From Hyphomicrobiales bacterium (GTDB lineage: Bacteria > Pseudomonadota > Alphaproteobacteria > Rhizobiales > Rhizobiaceae), in NCBI GenBank assembly GCA_900471925.1, contig UCGV01000003.1:310001-374000 (forward strand): DNA of 64,000 nucleotides. The letters run 5' to 3'. Every line of letters starts with the position of its first letter. Position 1 is the first letter of the stretch. The notes beneath the pieces are model-generated. The model was not told the DNA's origin, searched no databases, and saw only the letters and a program-made list of their open reading frames with translations. The translations under genes were made by a program, and so were the position numbers. This document shows, piece after piece, positions 15,425-24,796 of the stretch.

Positions 15425-16276
15425 TTGCCGATAGCCGCTGATCTTCTTGCTATAATGCCTTTCCCTAATATCAATCCGATCGCCTTTTCGATCGGCCCGT
15501 TAGCGATTCACTGGTATGGCCTCGCCTATGTCGCCGGCATCCTCCTGGGCTGGGCCTATGCCCGCCGCATCGCCGCGAACGACGCACTCTGGCCGAACAA
15601 TACTTCACCGATCACAAGAGCCCAGCTTGACGATTTCATCGTCTGGGCTGCCCTCGGCATCGTTCTCGGCGGGCGCATCGGCTACATTCTGTTCTACGAT
15701 CTCGGCGCCATCATCGAAGATCCGATCCGCGCCGTGCAGATCTGGAACGGCGGCATGTCCTTCCATGGCGGCCTGACCGGCACGACGATCGCCATGATCC
15801 TCTTTGCCCACCGCAACCGCATCCCGATCTGGAACCTCTTCGACATCGTCGCAACCGTCGTGCCCTGCGGCCTGTTCTTCGGCCGCATCGCCAACTTCAT
15901 CAATGGCGAACTCTGGGGCCGGCTGACGGATGTGCCTTGGGCGGTCGTGTTCCCGACTGGCGGTCCCTTCGCCCGCCATCCGAGCCAGCTCTATGAAGCC
16001 GGGCTCGAAGGCATCGTGCTGCTTCTTGTTCTTGCAGCACTCGTCTACGGCGCCAAGGCGCTGAAAAGCCCTGGCCTCATTTCCGGCGTCTTCGTCTGTG
16101 GCTATGCACTGTCGCGCATCTTCGTGGAATTCTTCCGCGAGCCGGATGCGCAGCTCGGCTATCTGCTCGGCACGAACTGGCTGACGATGGGCATGGTCTT
16201 GTCCTTCCCGATGATCCTGCTCGGCCTTTGGGCGATCTTCCGCGCCCGCCGTCAGACGGCTGCGCTGCAGCACTGA
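15425..16276 (+). CDS. lgt: Prolipoprotein diacylglyceryl transferase
   Basis: Inner-membrane enzyme that moves diacylglyceryl from phosphatidylglycerol to the lipobox cysteine of prolipoproteins. It shows seven or so hydrophobic segments, the catalytic-region motif SFHGGLTG and the Lgt signature [14 protein letters not shown]. Start: a TTG at 15425 with GGTGGG upstream gives 283 aa and a leader [15 protein letters not shown] similar in length to rhizobial Lgt. The ATG at 15455 (273 aa) is the alternative. It begins a plus-strand run with the methyltransferase, pgeF and M24 genes. Confidence 0.95.
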   Translation: MPIAADLLAIMPFPNINPIAFSIGPLAIHWYGLAYVAGILLGWAYARRIAANDALWPNNTSPITRAQLDDFIVWAALGIVLGGRIGYILFYDLGAIIEDPIRAVQIWNGGMSFHGGLTGTTIAMILFAHRNRIPIWNLFDIVATVVPCGLFFGRIANFINGELWGRLTDVPWAVVFPTGGPFARHPSQLYEAGLEGIVLLLVLAALVYGAKALKSPGLISGVFVCGYALSRIFVEFFREPDAQLGYLLGTNWLTMGMVLSFPMILLGLWAIFRARRQTAALQH

Positions 16277-16295
16277 AGCCACCGGAACTGCCGCC

Positions 16296-17396
16296 ATGAC
16301 CACCGCTTTAAGCGAAAAGATCAAGACGATCATTCAGGCAAACGGGCCGATCAGCGTCACCGACTACTTCTCGCTGTGCCTTGCCGATCCCGAACACGGC
16401 TATTATCGCACCCGCGAGCCCTTCGGCCGCTCCGGCGATTTCGTCACCGCGCCCGAAGTCAGTCAGCTTTTCGGTGAAATGATCGGCGTCTTCGTCGTTC
16501 ACGCCTGGCAGCGCCATGGCACGCCGGCCGGCGTACGCCTCGTCGAAATCGGCCCCGGCCGCGGCACGATGATGGCCGACATGTTGCGCGTGATCTCGCG
16601 CATCGCCCCGCCGCTCTTCGACAACATGACGATCCATCTCGTCGAAACCAGCGAACGCCTGCGCGATGTCCAGAGCCAGACGCTCGAGGACTACAACGGC
16701 AAGATCAGCTGGCATGGCGGTTTCGACGAAGTGCCGCCGGGCTTCACGCTGATCGTCGCCAACGAACTCTTCGACGCGATCCCGATCCGCCAGTTCATCC
16801 GCACCGCGACGGGCTTCCGCGAACGGATGGTCGGCCTCGACGCCGATGGCGAACTGATGTTTGCAGCCGGCGTCGCCGGCATCGATCCAACGCTGCTGCC
16901 CGAGCCGGCGCAAAATGTGCCGGTAGGTACCCTGTTCGAGATTTCGCCCGCCCGTCAGGCGGTCATGAGCGCCATCTGCGAAAGGCTGCGGATCTTCAGC
17001 GGCACTGCGCTTGCCATCGACTACGGACACCTTGTCACTGGCTTCGGCGATACGCTGCAGGCCGTGCGCATGCATGAATTCGATCCACCGCTCGCCCATC
17101 CCGGCGAAGCGGATCTGACCAGCCATGTCGACTTCCAGCAGCTTGCCGAAACAGCCGCCTCTGCCGGCGTCCATATCAACGGCGCCCTGCACCAGGGCGA
17201 CTTCCTGACTGGCCTCGGCATTCTCGAGCGCGCCGCAGCCCTTGGTCGCGACCGCGAGCCGCATACGCAACAAATCATCCAGAGCGCCGTAGACCGGCTG
17301 GCCGGTGCAGGCGAAGGTCGCATGGGCGAACTCTTCAAGGTGCTGGCGGTCTCGTCTCCCGCGATCGACCTGATGCCGTTCCGGCCGGTGGATTGA
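16296..17396 (+). CDS. SAM-dependent methyltransferase, MidA/NDUFAF7 family
   Basis: 366 aa. The SAM-binding motif VEIGPGRGTMMADMLR lies near residue 90, followed by HLVETSERLRDVQ, the family motif ANELFDAIPIRQF and the C-terminal IDYGH. The mitochondrial relative NDUFAF7 methylates an arginine of a complex I subunit; the bacterial substrate is unproven, though rhizobia have complex I. It starts 19 nt after the lgt stop, so it is in the same operon. Full length. Confidence 0.93.
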   Translation: MTTALSEKIKTIIQANGPISVTDYFSLCLADPEHGYYRTREPFGRSGDFVTAPEVSQLFGEMIGVFVVHAWQRHGTPAGVRLVEIGPGRGTMMADMLRVISRIAPPLFDNMTIHLVETSERLRDVQSQTLEDYNGKISWHGGFDEVPPGFTLIVANELFDAIPIRQFIRTATGFRERMVGLDADGELMFAAGVAGIDPTLLPEPAQNVPVGTLFEISPARQAVMSAICERLRIFSGTALAIDYGHLVTGFGDTLQAVRMHEFDPPLAHPGEADLTSHVDFQQLAETAASAGVHINGALHQGDFLTGLGILERAAALGRDREPHTQQIIQSAVDRLAGAGEGRMGELFKVLAVSSPAIDLMPFRPVD

Positions 17397-17501
17397 CAGG
17401 CCGCCTTACCCTCGCCAACATCCGCCGCAAAATGACAGTGCTTCGCCGGGCAAGCCGGTGAAGATGACGTCTATCCCTCTCCCAAAGACCCGGAATATCA
17501 C

Positions 17502-18296
17502 ATGACAGATGCGGCCTCCCCAGCACCGATCGAAAGCGCGCTGCTGAACGATGCGGCTGGCGGCGCGATCCGCCACGGCTATTTCACCCGCGCCGGCGGC
17601 GTATCCGAAGGCATCTACCGCGGTCTCAATGTCGGCCTCGGCTCGCATGACGAGCGCGCCAATGTCGAGGAGAACCGCAGGCGCGTCGCCGCCTGGTTCG
17701 ATCTGCCGGTCGAGCGGCTGGCAACCGTCCATCAGGTGCATTCGCCTGATGTCGTCACCATCGGGCCGGACTATAATGGCAACCGGCCGCAGGCGGATGC
17801 AATGGTTACCGCAACGCCGGGCATCGCGCTTGGCGTGCTCGCGGCCGATTGCGGCCCAATCCTCTTCGCCGACCCCGAAAACCACGTCATCGGCGCCGCC
17901 CATGCAGGCTGGAAAGGCGCGCTGACCGGCGTGCTGGAGAATACCATCGACGCCATGGTGGCGCTCGGAGCCGACAGGGGCAACATCGTCGCCTGCCTCG
18001 GCCCCTCCATCAGCCAGGCGAGTTATGAAGTCGGGCCGGAATTCGTCGAGCGTTTTCTCGCTCATGATCCCGCCTATGAACGGTACTTCATCCCCTCCTC
18101 GACATCCGGCCATTCGATGTTCGACCTGCCTGGCCTGACGGTCGAGCGGCTGAGAAATGCCGGTGTGCGCGCCGAAAGCCTCGGTCTCTGCACTTATCCC
18201 GATAGCGACCGCTTTTTTTCCTATCGCAGGACCACACATAAAAAAGAGCCGGATTACGGCCGCCAGATTTCGGCGATCAGCATCAGGGAGATATGA
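17502..18296 (+). CDS. pgeF: Peptidoglycan editing factor PgeF (YfiH/DUF152 family)
   Basis: 264 aa. The zinc-site residues of the family are visible: His in TVHQVHSPDV, Cys in LAADCGPILF and His in GAAHAGWKGAL. The family is a purine nucleoside phosphorylase/laccase-fold enzyme. In Escherichia coli PgeF removes wrongly incorporated L-Ser from peptidoglycan precursors; older names are polyphenol oxidase or laccase domain protein. The ATG follows a 105-bp gap after the methyltransferase gene, and the stop overlaps the next gene by 4 bp (ATGA). Confidence 0.95.
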   Translation: MTDAASPAPIESALLNDAAGGAIRHGYFTRAGGVSEGIYRGLNVGLGSHDERANVEENRRRVAAWFDLPVERLATVHQVHSPDVVTIGPDYNGNRPQADAMVTATPGIALGVLAADCGPILFADPENHVIGAAHAGWKGALTGVLENTIDAMVALGADRGNIVACLGPSISQASYEVGPEFVERFLAHDPAYERYFIPSSTSGHSMFDLPGLTVERLRNAGVRAESLGLCTYPDSDRFFSYRRTTHKKEPDYGRQISAISIREI

Positions 18297-19453
18297 GCAG
18301 CATGGCACTTCATTTCGAACGGGCTGAATTCGCCAGCCGCCTCGCCCGGCTGACGGACAAGATGAAGGAAGAAAAGCTCGATGCCCTGCTGCTGTTCGCG
18401 CAGGAAAGCATGTACTGGCTGACCGGCTACGACACGTTCGGCTACTGTTTCTTCCAGACGCTGATCGTCAAGGCCGACGGCACCATGGCGCTGCTCACCC
18501 GCTCGGCCGATCTGCGCCAGGCACGGCACACATCTGTCATCGAGGACATTCACGTCTGGGTCGATCGCGTCAATGCTGACCCGACGATGGACCTCAAGAA
18601 CCTGCTCGTCGAAATGGACCTGCTCGGCGCCCGCATCGGCGTCGAATACGATACGCACGGCATGACCGGCCGCGTCTCCCGGCTGCTCGATGCGCAGTTG
18701 ACGACTTTCGGCCAGATCAGCGACGCTTCCTATCTCGTCAGCCGCCTGCGCCTCATCAAGAGCCCGACTGAAGTCGCCTATGTCGAACACGCAGCCGTGC
18801 TCGCGGACGATGCGCTGGATGCGGCGATCCGTCTTGCCAAGCCCGGCGCCGATGAGGCGGATATCCTCGCCGCCATGCAAGGCGCGGTCTTCACCGGCGG
18901 CGGCGACTATCCAGCCAACGAATTCATCATCGGCTCTGGCGCCGATGCCCTGCTATGCCGCTACAAGGCCGGCCGTCGCAAGCTCGACGCCAACGACCAA
19001 CTGACCCTCGAATGGGCTGGCGTCTACGCCCACTACCATGCCGCCATGATGCGGACGTTCGTCATCGGCGAACCGACCCATCGCCACCGCGAACTCTACA
19101 ATGCCTGCCTGGAAACGATCCAGGCGATCGAGACCGTGCTGAAGCCCGGCCATACCTTCGGCGATGTCTTCGACATGCATGCAAGGATCATGGACGAGCG
19201 CGGCCTCGCCCGTCATCGCCTGAACGCCTGCGGCTATTCGCTCGGCGCGCGCTTCTCGCCGTCCTGGATGGAGCACCAGATGTTCCATGCCGGCAACCCG
19301 CAGCCGATTGAGCCGAACATGTCGCTCTTCGTGCATATGATCATCGCCGACTCCGATACCGGCACCGCCATGACCCTCGGCCAGACCTATCTGACGACAG
19401 GCGAAGCGCCCCGCCCGCTCTCGCGCCATCCTCTGGATTTCGTCGCAGCGTAA
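18293..19453 (+). CDS. M24-family (pita-bread fold) protein without the usual metal ligands
   Basis: 386 aa with creatinase N-terminal domain (about 10-150) and M24 C-terminal domain (about 165-375). Compared with aminopeptidase P, the five metal-ligand positions look replaced: LEW for the first Asp, YHAAMMRT where a second Asp is expected, GYSLG for GHGIG, VHMI for IEPG and TLGQT for IEDT. That places it with creatinase/ectoine-hydrolase-like members rather than true prolidases. It may hydrolyse a small amide without metal, or bind without catalysis. The overlap with pgeF (ATGA) implies co-translation. Confidence 0.88.
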   Translation: MSSMALHFERAEFASRLARLTDKMKEEKLDALLLFAQESMYWLTGYDTFGYCFFQTLIVKADGTMALLTRSADLRQARHTSVIEDIHVWVDRVNADPTMDLKNLLVEMDLLGARIGVEYDTHGMTGRVSRLLDAQLTTFGQISDASYLVSRLRLIKSPTEVAYVEHAAVLADDALDAAIRLAKPGADEADILAAMQGAVFTGGGDYPANEFIIGSGADALLCRYKAGRRKLDANDQLTLEWAGVYAHYHAAMMRTFVIGEPTHRHRELYNACLETIQAIETVLKPGHTFGDVFDMHARIMDERGLARHRLNACGYSLGARFSPSWMEHQMFHAGNPQPIEPNMSLFVHMIIADSDTGTAMTLGQTYLTTGEAPRPLSRHPLDFVAA

Positions 19454-19556
19454 GTCTCTGCAATCACCGGCAAGAATCCGGAATTGACAGAGTGGTCCCC
19501 CCACCCGCATAAATTCGCTCGGGGCTGATACTGACGTGGGAAGGACGAACCGAGGG

Positions 19557-20402
19557 ATGACGCGAGTTGCGACTGCGCCCACGCTCCTGATCTGTCTCGC
19601 CTTGCTGTCTGCCTGCAACACGACCGATGCGCTGAACCTGACGCCGCCGATGGAAATCGGCGACTCCTCGATGAGCCGATCGTCCACACCGGTCACGCAG
19701 AGCGAAGCCGAGCGCATGGCCGGAGAACCCCAGCAGACTTTTCCACCCGCTCCTCGTCGGAATGGCTATGCGCCCGCCTATAGCGCTCAGAGTTCCCCGA
19801 CCCAGCCGAACTATTCGGCGCAGGCCTATCGGCCCGGCACCGGCGCCCCGCCGACGACGATGCAGGCGCAAGCCGATGCGATCTCCCGCGACGGCTCTTC
19901 GCCGGCCGCTTCCGGACCGATCGAGGGCGAGGCCCTGGCACCGCCCTCTTCCACCGAGCAGCCTGCACAACCGCAGCAGCAGCCGACGCAGACGGCCGCT
20001 CTCGATCCTTCGGTTTCCTCCTCCACCTCTGCACGCGGCAACACGGTGCGCTTCCTGCCGATCATCGGCGCGCCAGTACAGGCCGTCACCCCGCTGTCCC
20101 GCCAGCTTGGTGCGGAAGCCCGCGCGCACGGCCTTGCCATCAAGAGCTCCAACGACACCAGCAGCGACTATATTCTGAAAGGCTACCTTTCCGCCTTCAG
20201 CGATGAAGGCAAGGTCACCGTGGTCTATGTCTGGGACGTGCTTGACAATGCCGGCGCCCGGCTGCACCGCATTCAGGGACAGGAAAGCGTGCCGACAGCG
20301 GCGACGGATCCCTGGGCCGGAGTGCCGGCCTCCGTCATGCAGCAGATCGCCTCGAAAACGATCTCGGAATTTACATCCTGGCGGCAAAGCCAGGGCGGTT
20401 AG
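19557..20402 (+). CDS. Putative lipoprotein of unknown function
   Basis: 281 aa from the ATG at 19557, with GGAAGGA upstream. A lipoprotein signal ends in LLSAC (Cys about 20). Residues about 35-165 are a low-complexity Pro/Gln/Ser-rich linker (QPAQPQQQPTQT). The C-terminal 110 residues look folded and contain VRFLPIIGAPVQAVTPLSRQL and YILKGYLSAFSDEGKVTVVYVWDVLD. Probably anchored to the outer membrane, with a periplasmic domain on a flexible tether. No family is confidently recognised. It has its own start region 100 bp after the M24 gene. Confidence 0.88.
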   Translation: MTRVATAPTLLICLALLSACNTTDALNLTPPMEIGDSSMSRSSTPVTQSEAERMAGEPQQTFPPAPRRNGYAPAYSAQSSPTQPNYSAQAYRPGTGAPPTTMQAQADAISRDGSSPAASGPIEGEALAPPSSTEQPAQPQQQPTQTAALDPSVSSSTSARGNTVRFLPIIGAPVQAVTPLSRQLGAEARAHGLAIKSSNDTSSDYILKGYLSAFSDEGKVTVVYVWDVLDNAGARLHRIQGQESVPTAATDPWAGVPASVMQQIASKTISEFTSWRQSQGG

Positions 20403-20507
20403 TCACAAGGTTTTTATAAATATAAAAGTATGTGACGCGTTAGCCCTTGCATTCACCGGGAAGCTGGCTAAAAAGCGCGGCTATCAGCGCATAACAGGCG
20501 GACCAAA

Positions 20508-21440
<933 letters not shown>

Positions 21441-21468
21441 AAAGAGCCGGTATTTGACCGGCTCTTTT
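21441..21468. terminator. Bidirectional terminator between prs and the convergent secreted-protein gene
   Basis: AAAGAGCCGGT (21441-21451) and ACCGGCTCTTT (21457-21467) form a perfect 11-bp stem with an ATTTG loop. A T run follows on the plus strand and the A run preceding it makes a T run on the minus strand. It lies directly after the prs stop and 20 bp from the stop at 21488. Confidence 0.9.
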
Positions 21469-21487
21469 GGTTCGGCTTGTCTGATTG

Positions 21488-22942
21488 CTAATTCTCCGTC
21501 TCGCTCGGTCCTACTAACGGCTGATTATTCACCGTCACGGAACCGTCTGGATGTTGAACAACGGCCCACAATGAACTGCGGCCCCCGTTTTGGGCAAAGC
21601 CCTTTGCCACTGTCATCCAGAGGCTGAGTTGGCCTAAATCAGGTTCGTTCTTTGAGAGCTCTTGTACTGCGGCAATCGACTTGTCGAAATCGTCGGCTAT
21701 TACCCAGAGTTCAAGCTGAGAATTTTTACCACCGTTTGTACGAACGGTTCCATAAAGCTTGAGATCATAAAGATCTGAAGCCAATTTCAAGCTCTTTAGG
21801 TTAACTACCATCGACTTGTTGCCCAGCAGGCTCCGGCTAAACCTCTCGCCCATTGACCGCACATCTTCCGTGGTCTGAACGCGGGAAGCGGTCAATTCGC
21901 GTCCAGCAGATGCAAAATCAAGACCCTCCAAACGAAGTTGCATGTCCACACTTCTTGGCAGCAAGGTCAAATAGGACGCCGGTATCATTTCGCTATCAAT
22001 TTTCATATCTTCTGTCGCGAATCCCCAGGCTAGCTGCATCGCTCCAGCCTCCCCTCCAAGGATGAGCGTTGAGTTCAGGTATTTCGCATTCACATCTGCT
22101 AAGGGGCTAACTACCGACAGGTTAGCTGCAGATATAGATTGTTTCAGGAACGAGAGCATCGGAAACGACGCAGTCAGCGCAGTTCTGAAATTCTCGAACT
22201 CCTCCCGATTTTTGAACGATCCATTGCCGTGTGCAAACAGCGACAGCAGGAGATTGTTGAACTCCCTTTTGGGAACCTTATTCAACTGGTATTCATGATC
22301 GATCCGAGCTGCGGAAATTCTAAACTCCGGCACCTGTGATTGAAGTGCCTCCTGATAGTAGTCGGAGAGCGACTGGCTGCCGTCGAAGTCCACGTACCTG
22401 CTGCCAGCAGAGCTAGCGCGCCAATCTAGCATACTGTTCATTTCTCCAGCGCGGAATGCAGATTGGCGCTCCCCTAATTTAGAAGCAAAATCGACACCCT
22501 TGGCGGACGTACCCAACTGGATTCCAGATGTACTCAAATCGATCAGCCCATCGAGCACCAAAGATCCAATGGAGAAATTGCCCTCAATGGCCTTCCCATC
22601 CACTCCTTTGGCCATCAGGGAAGCTTTCACGCTAGTCTCGGCATTGAGATTTGTTGTCTTGCTATCCTGGGGTCTAATAAACAAAGACCACGGCCCAAAC
22701 CCGGTCATCCTGAATGACTTCGGATCCAGCCCGTCGAAAAAACTGTTGAAATCAAGGGTGAGTTGGAGACGGTCTCCAGCCGGCTTCACTGTCAGGAAAT
22801 CCGAGTTCGCAAGGTCGGGAAACGAACTGAGAAGGCCGTCACGAAAATCATCCGCATCCTTCTGCCGCATCTCCATACCTTGCACAGGACCGATCGCCAA
22901 AAGAGCAAAAAGCCCGGCAGCTGAAACAATTTTGAGACGCAT
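21488..22942 (-). CDS. Secreted protein of unknown function, A+T-rich tandem paralogue (copy 2)
   Basis: 484 aa from the ATG at 22942. A signal peptide (MRLKIVSAAGLFALLAIGP, cleavage near VQGM) is followed by a periplasmic body with no membrane segment. It is homologous end to end with the gene at 23120-24670: both have F/GFLTVxPAG near residue 50, MIPASY or VMPASY plus LPRSVDMQ or LPKSVDMQ, SDLYDL or SDVYDL, and DKSIAAVQEL or DKSIAAIQDL. Its base composition is lower than its surroundings (22081-22140 has 26 G+C in 60) and it uses many A/T-ending codons. It lacks the acidic Gln-rich tail of its paralogue. No family is named. Confidence 0.85.
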   Translation of the reverse strand: MRLKIVSAAGLFALLAIGPVQGMEMRQKDADDFRDGLLSSFPDLANSDFLTVKPAGDRLQLTLDFNSFFDGLDPKSFRMTGFGPWSLFIRPQDSKTTNLNAETSVKASLMAKGVDGKAIEGNFSIGSLVLDGLIDLSTSGIQLGTSAKGVDFASKLGERQSAFRAGEMNSMLDWRASSAGSRYVDFDGSQSLSDYYQEALQSQVPEFRISAARIDHEYQLNKVPKREFNNLLLSLFAHGNGSFKNREEFENFRTALTASFPMLSFLKQSISAANLSVVSPLADVNAKYLNSTLILGGEAGAMQLAWGFATEDMKIDSEMIPASYLTLLPRSVDMQLRLEGLDFASAGRELTASRVQTTEDVRSMGERFSRSLLGNKSMVVNLKSLKLASDLYDLKLYGTVRTNGGKNSQLELWVIADDFDKSIAAVQELSKNEPDLGQLSLWMTVAKGFAQNGGRSSLWAVVQHPDGSVTVNNQPLVGPSETEN

Positions 22943-23065
22943 CAATCAAATCCATTCGTTCGCATTAGTTGTAAATATGTGCAGGCCGAAAAACACAAAG
23001 TCAAGCGTATTCACCAACAAAAAGCCTTTGAAAACAATAACTAATACATCGATCCAGATAAAAGC

Positions 23066-23092
23066 AAAAAGCCGGCACGAGGCCGGCTTTTT
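23066..23092 (-). terminator. Intrinsic terminator of the 23120-24670 gene
   Basis: GCCGGC (23071-23076) and GCCGGC (23082-23087) with an ACGAG loop, flanked by A5 and T7, form a perfect stem extended by A-T pairs. On the minus strand the hairpin is followed by TTTTTGC. It separates the two paralogues, so each is probably transcribed on its own. Confidence 0.85.
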
Positions 23093-23119
23093 TTCATTTC
23101 AAGTTGCACCAGCGAGCGC

Positions 23120-24670
23120 CTATTGCGGCTGTGTCTGTCCCTGATCAGGTTCCTGCTCTTGGTCCGGTTCCTGCCCCTGATCTTGATCCTCGCCCTGATC
23201 CGGCTCCTCGGCATCCGGTCCCTTGATCTGCTGGCCGTTGATCGCCACGGAGCCGTCGCCGGCAACGCTGATATCCCAGCGTGAGCGGCCATCAGGGTCG
23301 GTCTTGGCGAAGCCCTTCGCCATCATCATGCCGAAGGAGACCTGCTGCAGGTTGGGATCGCTCTTGGCGAGATCCTGGATGGCGGCGATCGACTTGTCGA
23401 GATCGCGCGCCAGAACAGATGCCTGCAGCGAATAATCCTTCTGCGTATCGACGCGGCCCTGCAGCTTGCCGGTAACGTCGAGATCGTAGACGTCGGAGAC
23501 TGCGGTGAACTTCGGCAGATCCACCACGACGACGCCTTCACGGAAAAGCTTTTCGGCTGCCTGTTTGCCGCTTTCCTCAGCATTGCCGTTGCCGCTGCTC
23601 AGGTCGAATTTCATGAACTCGTCGCTAAACGCGGCAAAATCCATGTCCGGAACCGCGAACTGCATATCGACGCTCTTCGGCAGGAAAGGACGGTAACTCG
23701 CCGGCATGACGGGGCTGTCCAGCGTCACATCCTGGGCATTCATGCCGAAGCCAAAGCGCACCGCATCGGCCGGTCCGTCGACTGCGAAATTATAGCCGAA
23801 GGCCTTGGCGCCGCCGCTTCCGGCGACCGTGCCGACCGTCAGGTTATTCGCGGTGATCGTTTCGTTGATCGAGGAGAACAGCGGGAAGGCCGCCTTGAGG
23901 AGCGATTTCAGCTTCTCCTCGTTTTCCTTGCTGAGATTGTGCTCATCCATGTGATCGAGAACGAACAGCACGATATCGCGAATTTCCTTCGCTGGCAGGC
24001 TGCCCACATCGGCGTTGAAATCGATCGAATCCGCCTTGATGGTGATCGGCGGCATCTGCGCGCTGGTAACTGTCTCGACCAGTCCGGACATCGAGCCGTT
24101 CGCCTTGAAGTCCAGGCGGCCGTTGCCGCTGGCGCTGTCGGTCGAATCGAGCCGATAGTTCATGCCGGCAAAGCTCGCATCGACCTGGTCAGCATCGGTT
24201 TTCGACGTGACGCGGATGTCGCTGGCCTTGAAATCTCCGGAGCGCAGATAGGCGATGGCCGGATCGAACACGCCGTTATAGACGATCGAGGCGATGGAAT
24301 AGGTAAAATCGCTGGCCTTGTCGTCCGGACCCTTGAAGTTGCCGGAGATGTTGAAGCTATTATTGCCTTCGAGGTTCCAGAGCCCGCTGTCGAGCGGAGT
24401 GGCAAACACAGAGAAGGGCGTCAGCCCATTGATCACCACCTTGGCTGGCTCAAGCTTGCTCAGGAGCTTCGAGAGATCGTAGATGATCTCGTAGCGCGTC
24501 CCCGCAGGATTGACGGTCAGGAAACCGCTCTTTGCGATATCATCGGGCAGAATGCCCGTCAGGTTGTCGCGAAGCTTGTTCGCCCCATCCTGATTGATGT
24601 CAGCCCCCTGCGCTGCCCCGAACAGCGATAGGGCGACGAGGCTCGTTGTCGTGATAAGTTTGAGACGCAT
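23120..24670 (-). CDS. Secreted protein of unknown function, tandem paralogue (copy 1) with acidic Q-rich tail
   Basis: 516 aa from the ATG at 24670, with GAGGAG 10 nt upstream. A signal peptide (MRLKLITTTSLVALSLFG, cleavage near AQGA) leads to a periplasmic body. The last 30 residues are a low-complexity Glu/Pro/Asp/Gln repeat (EPDQ, QDQGQ, EPDQEQ). The body is homologous to the neighbouring 484-aa protein and has the high G+C typical of the window (24181-24240 has 36 of 60). It looks like the resident copy. Function and family are unknown; a soluble periplasmic or lipid/ligand-binding role is possible but unsupported. Confidence 0.9.
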   Translation of the reverse strand: MRLKLITTTSLVALSLFGAAQGADINQDGANKLRDNLTGILPDDIAKSGFLTVNPAGTRYEIIYDLSKLLSKLEPAKVVINGLTPFSVFATPLDSGLWNLEGNNSFNISGNFKGPDDKASDFTYSIASIVYNGVFDPAIAYLRSGDFKASDIRVTSKTDADQVDASFAGMNYRLDSTDSASGNGRLDFKANGSMSGLVETVTSAQMPPITIKADSIDFNADVGSLPAKEIRDIVLFVLDHMDEHNLSKENEEKLKSLLKAAFPLFSSINETITANNLTVGTVAGSGGAKAFGYNFAVDGPADAVRFGFGMNAQDVTLDSPVMPASYRPFLPKSVDMQFAVPDMDFAAFSDEFMKFDLSSGNGNAEESGKQAAEKLFREGVVVVDLPKFTAVSDVYDLDVTGKLQGRVDTQKDYSLQASVLARDLDKSIAAIQDLAKSDPNLQQVSFGMMMAKGFAKTDPDGRSRWDISVAGDGSVAINGQQIKGPDAEEPDQGEDQDQGQEPDQEQEPDQGQTQPQ

Positions 24671-24796
24671 ATCTGCAATTCTCCTCAGCCGCTTTGAATG
24701 CGGCCATAGGAAGAGCGGATAGCTGCCGGTGTCAACCCGGCGCATCCAGGCAGATGTTATTTTGCGATCACGGCTGCGAGACCGCCACGCTCCGCC

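Noticed and set aside
20402..20434. GTCACA...TGTGAC inverted repeat before prs as a CRP site
   Set aside because: The half-sites are in the opposite order to TGTGA-N6-TCACA and the spacer is too long.
23130..23220. The repeated Asp/Gln/Glu/Pro codons at the end of the copy 1 gene as a CRISPR-like or tandem DNA repeat
   Set aside because: The repeats are short and irregular at DNA level, stay in frame, and encode a low-complexity tail.
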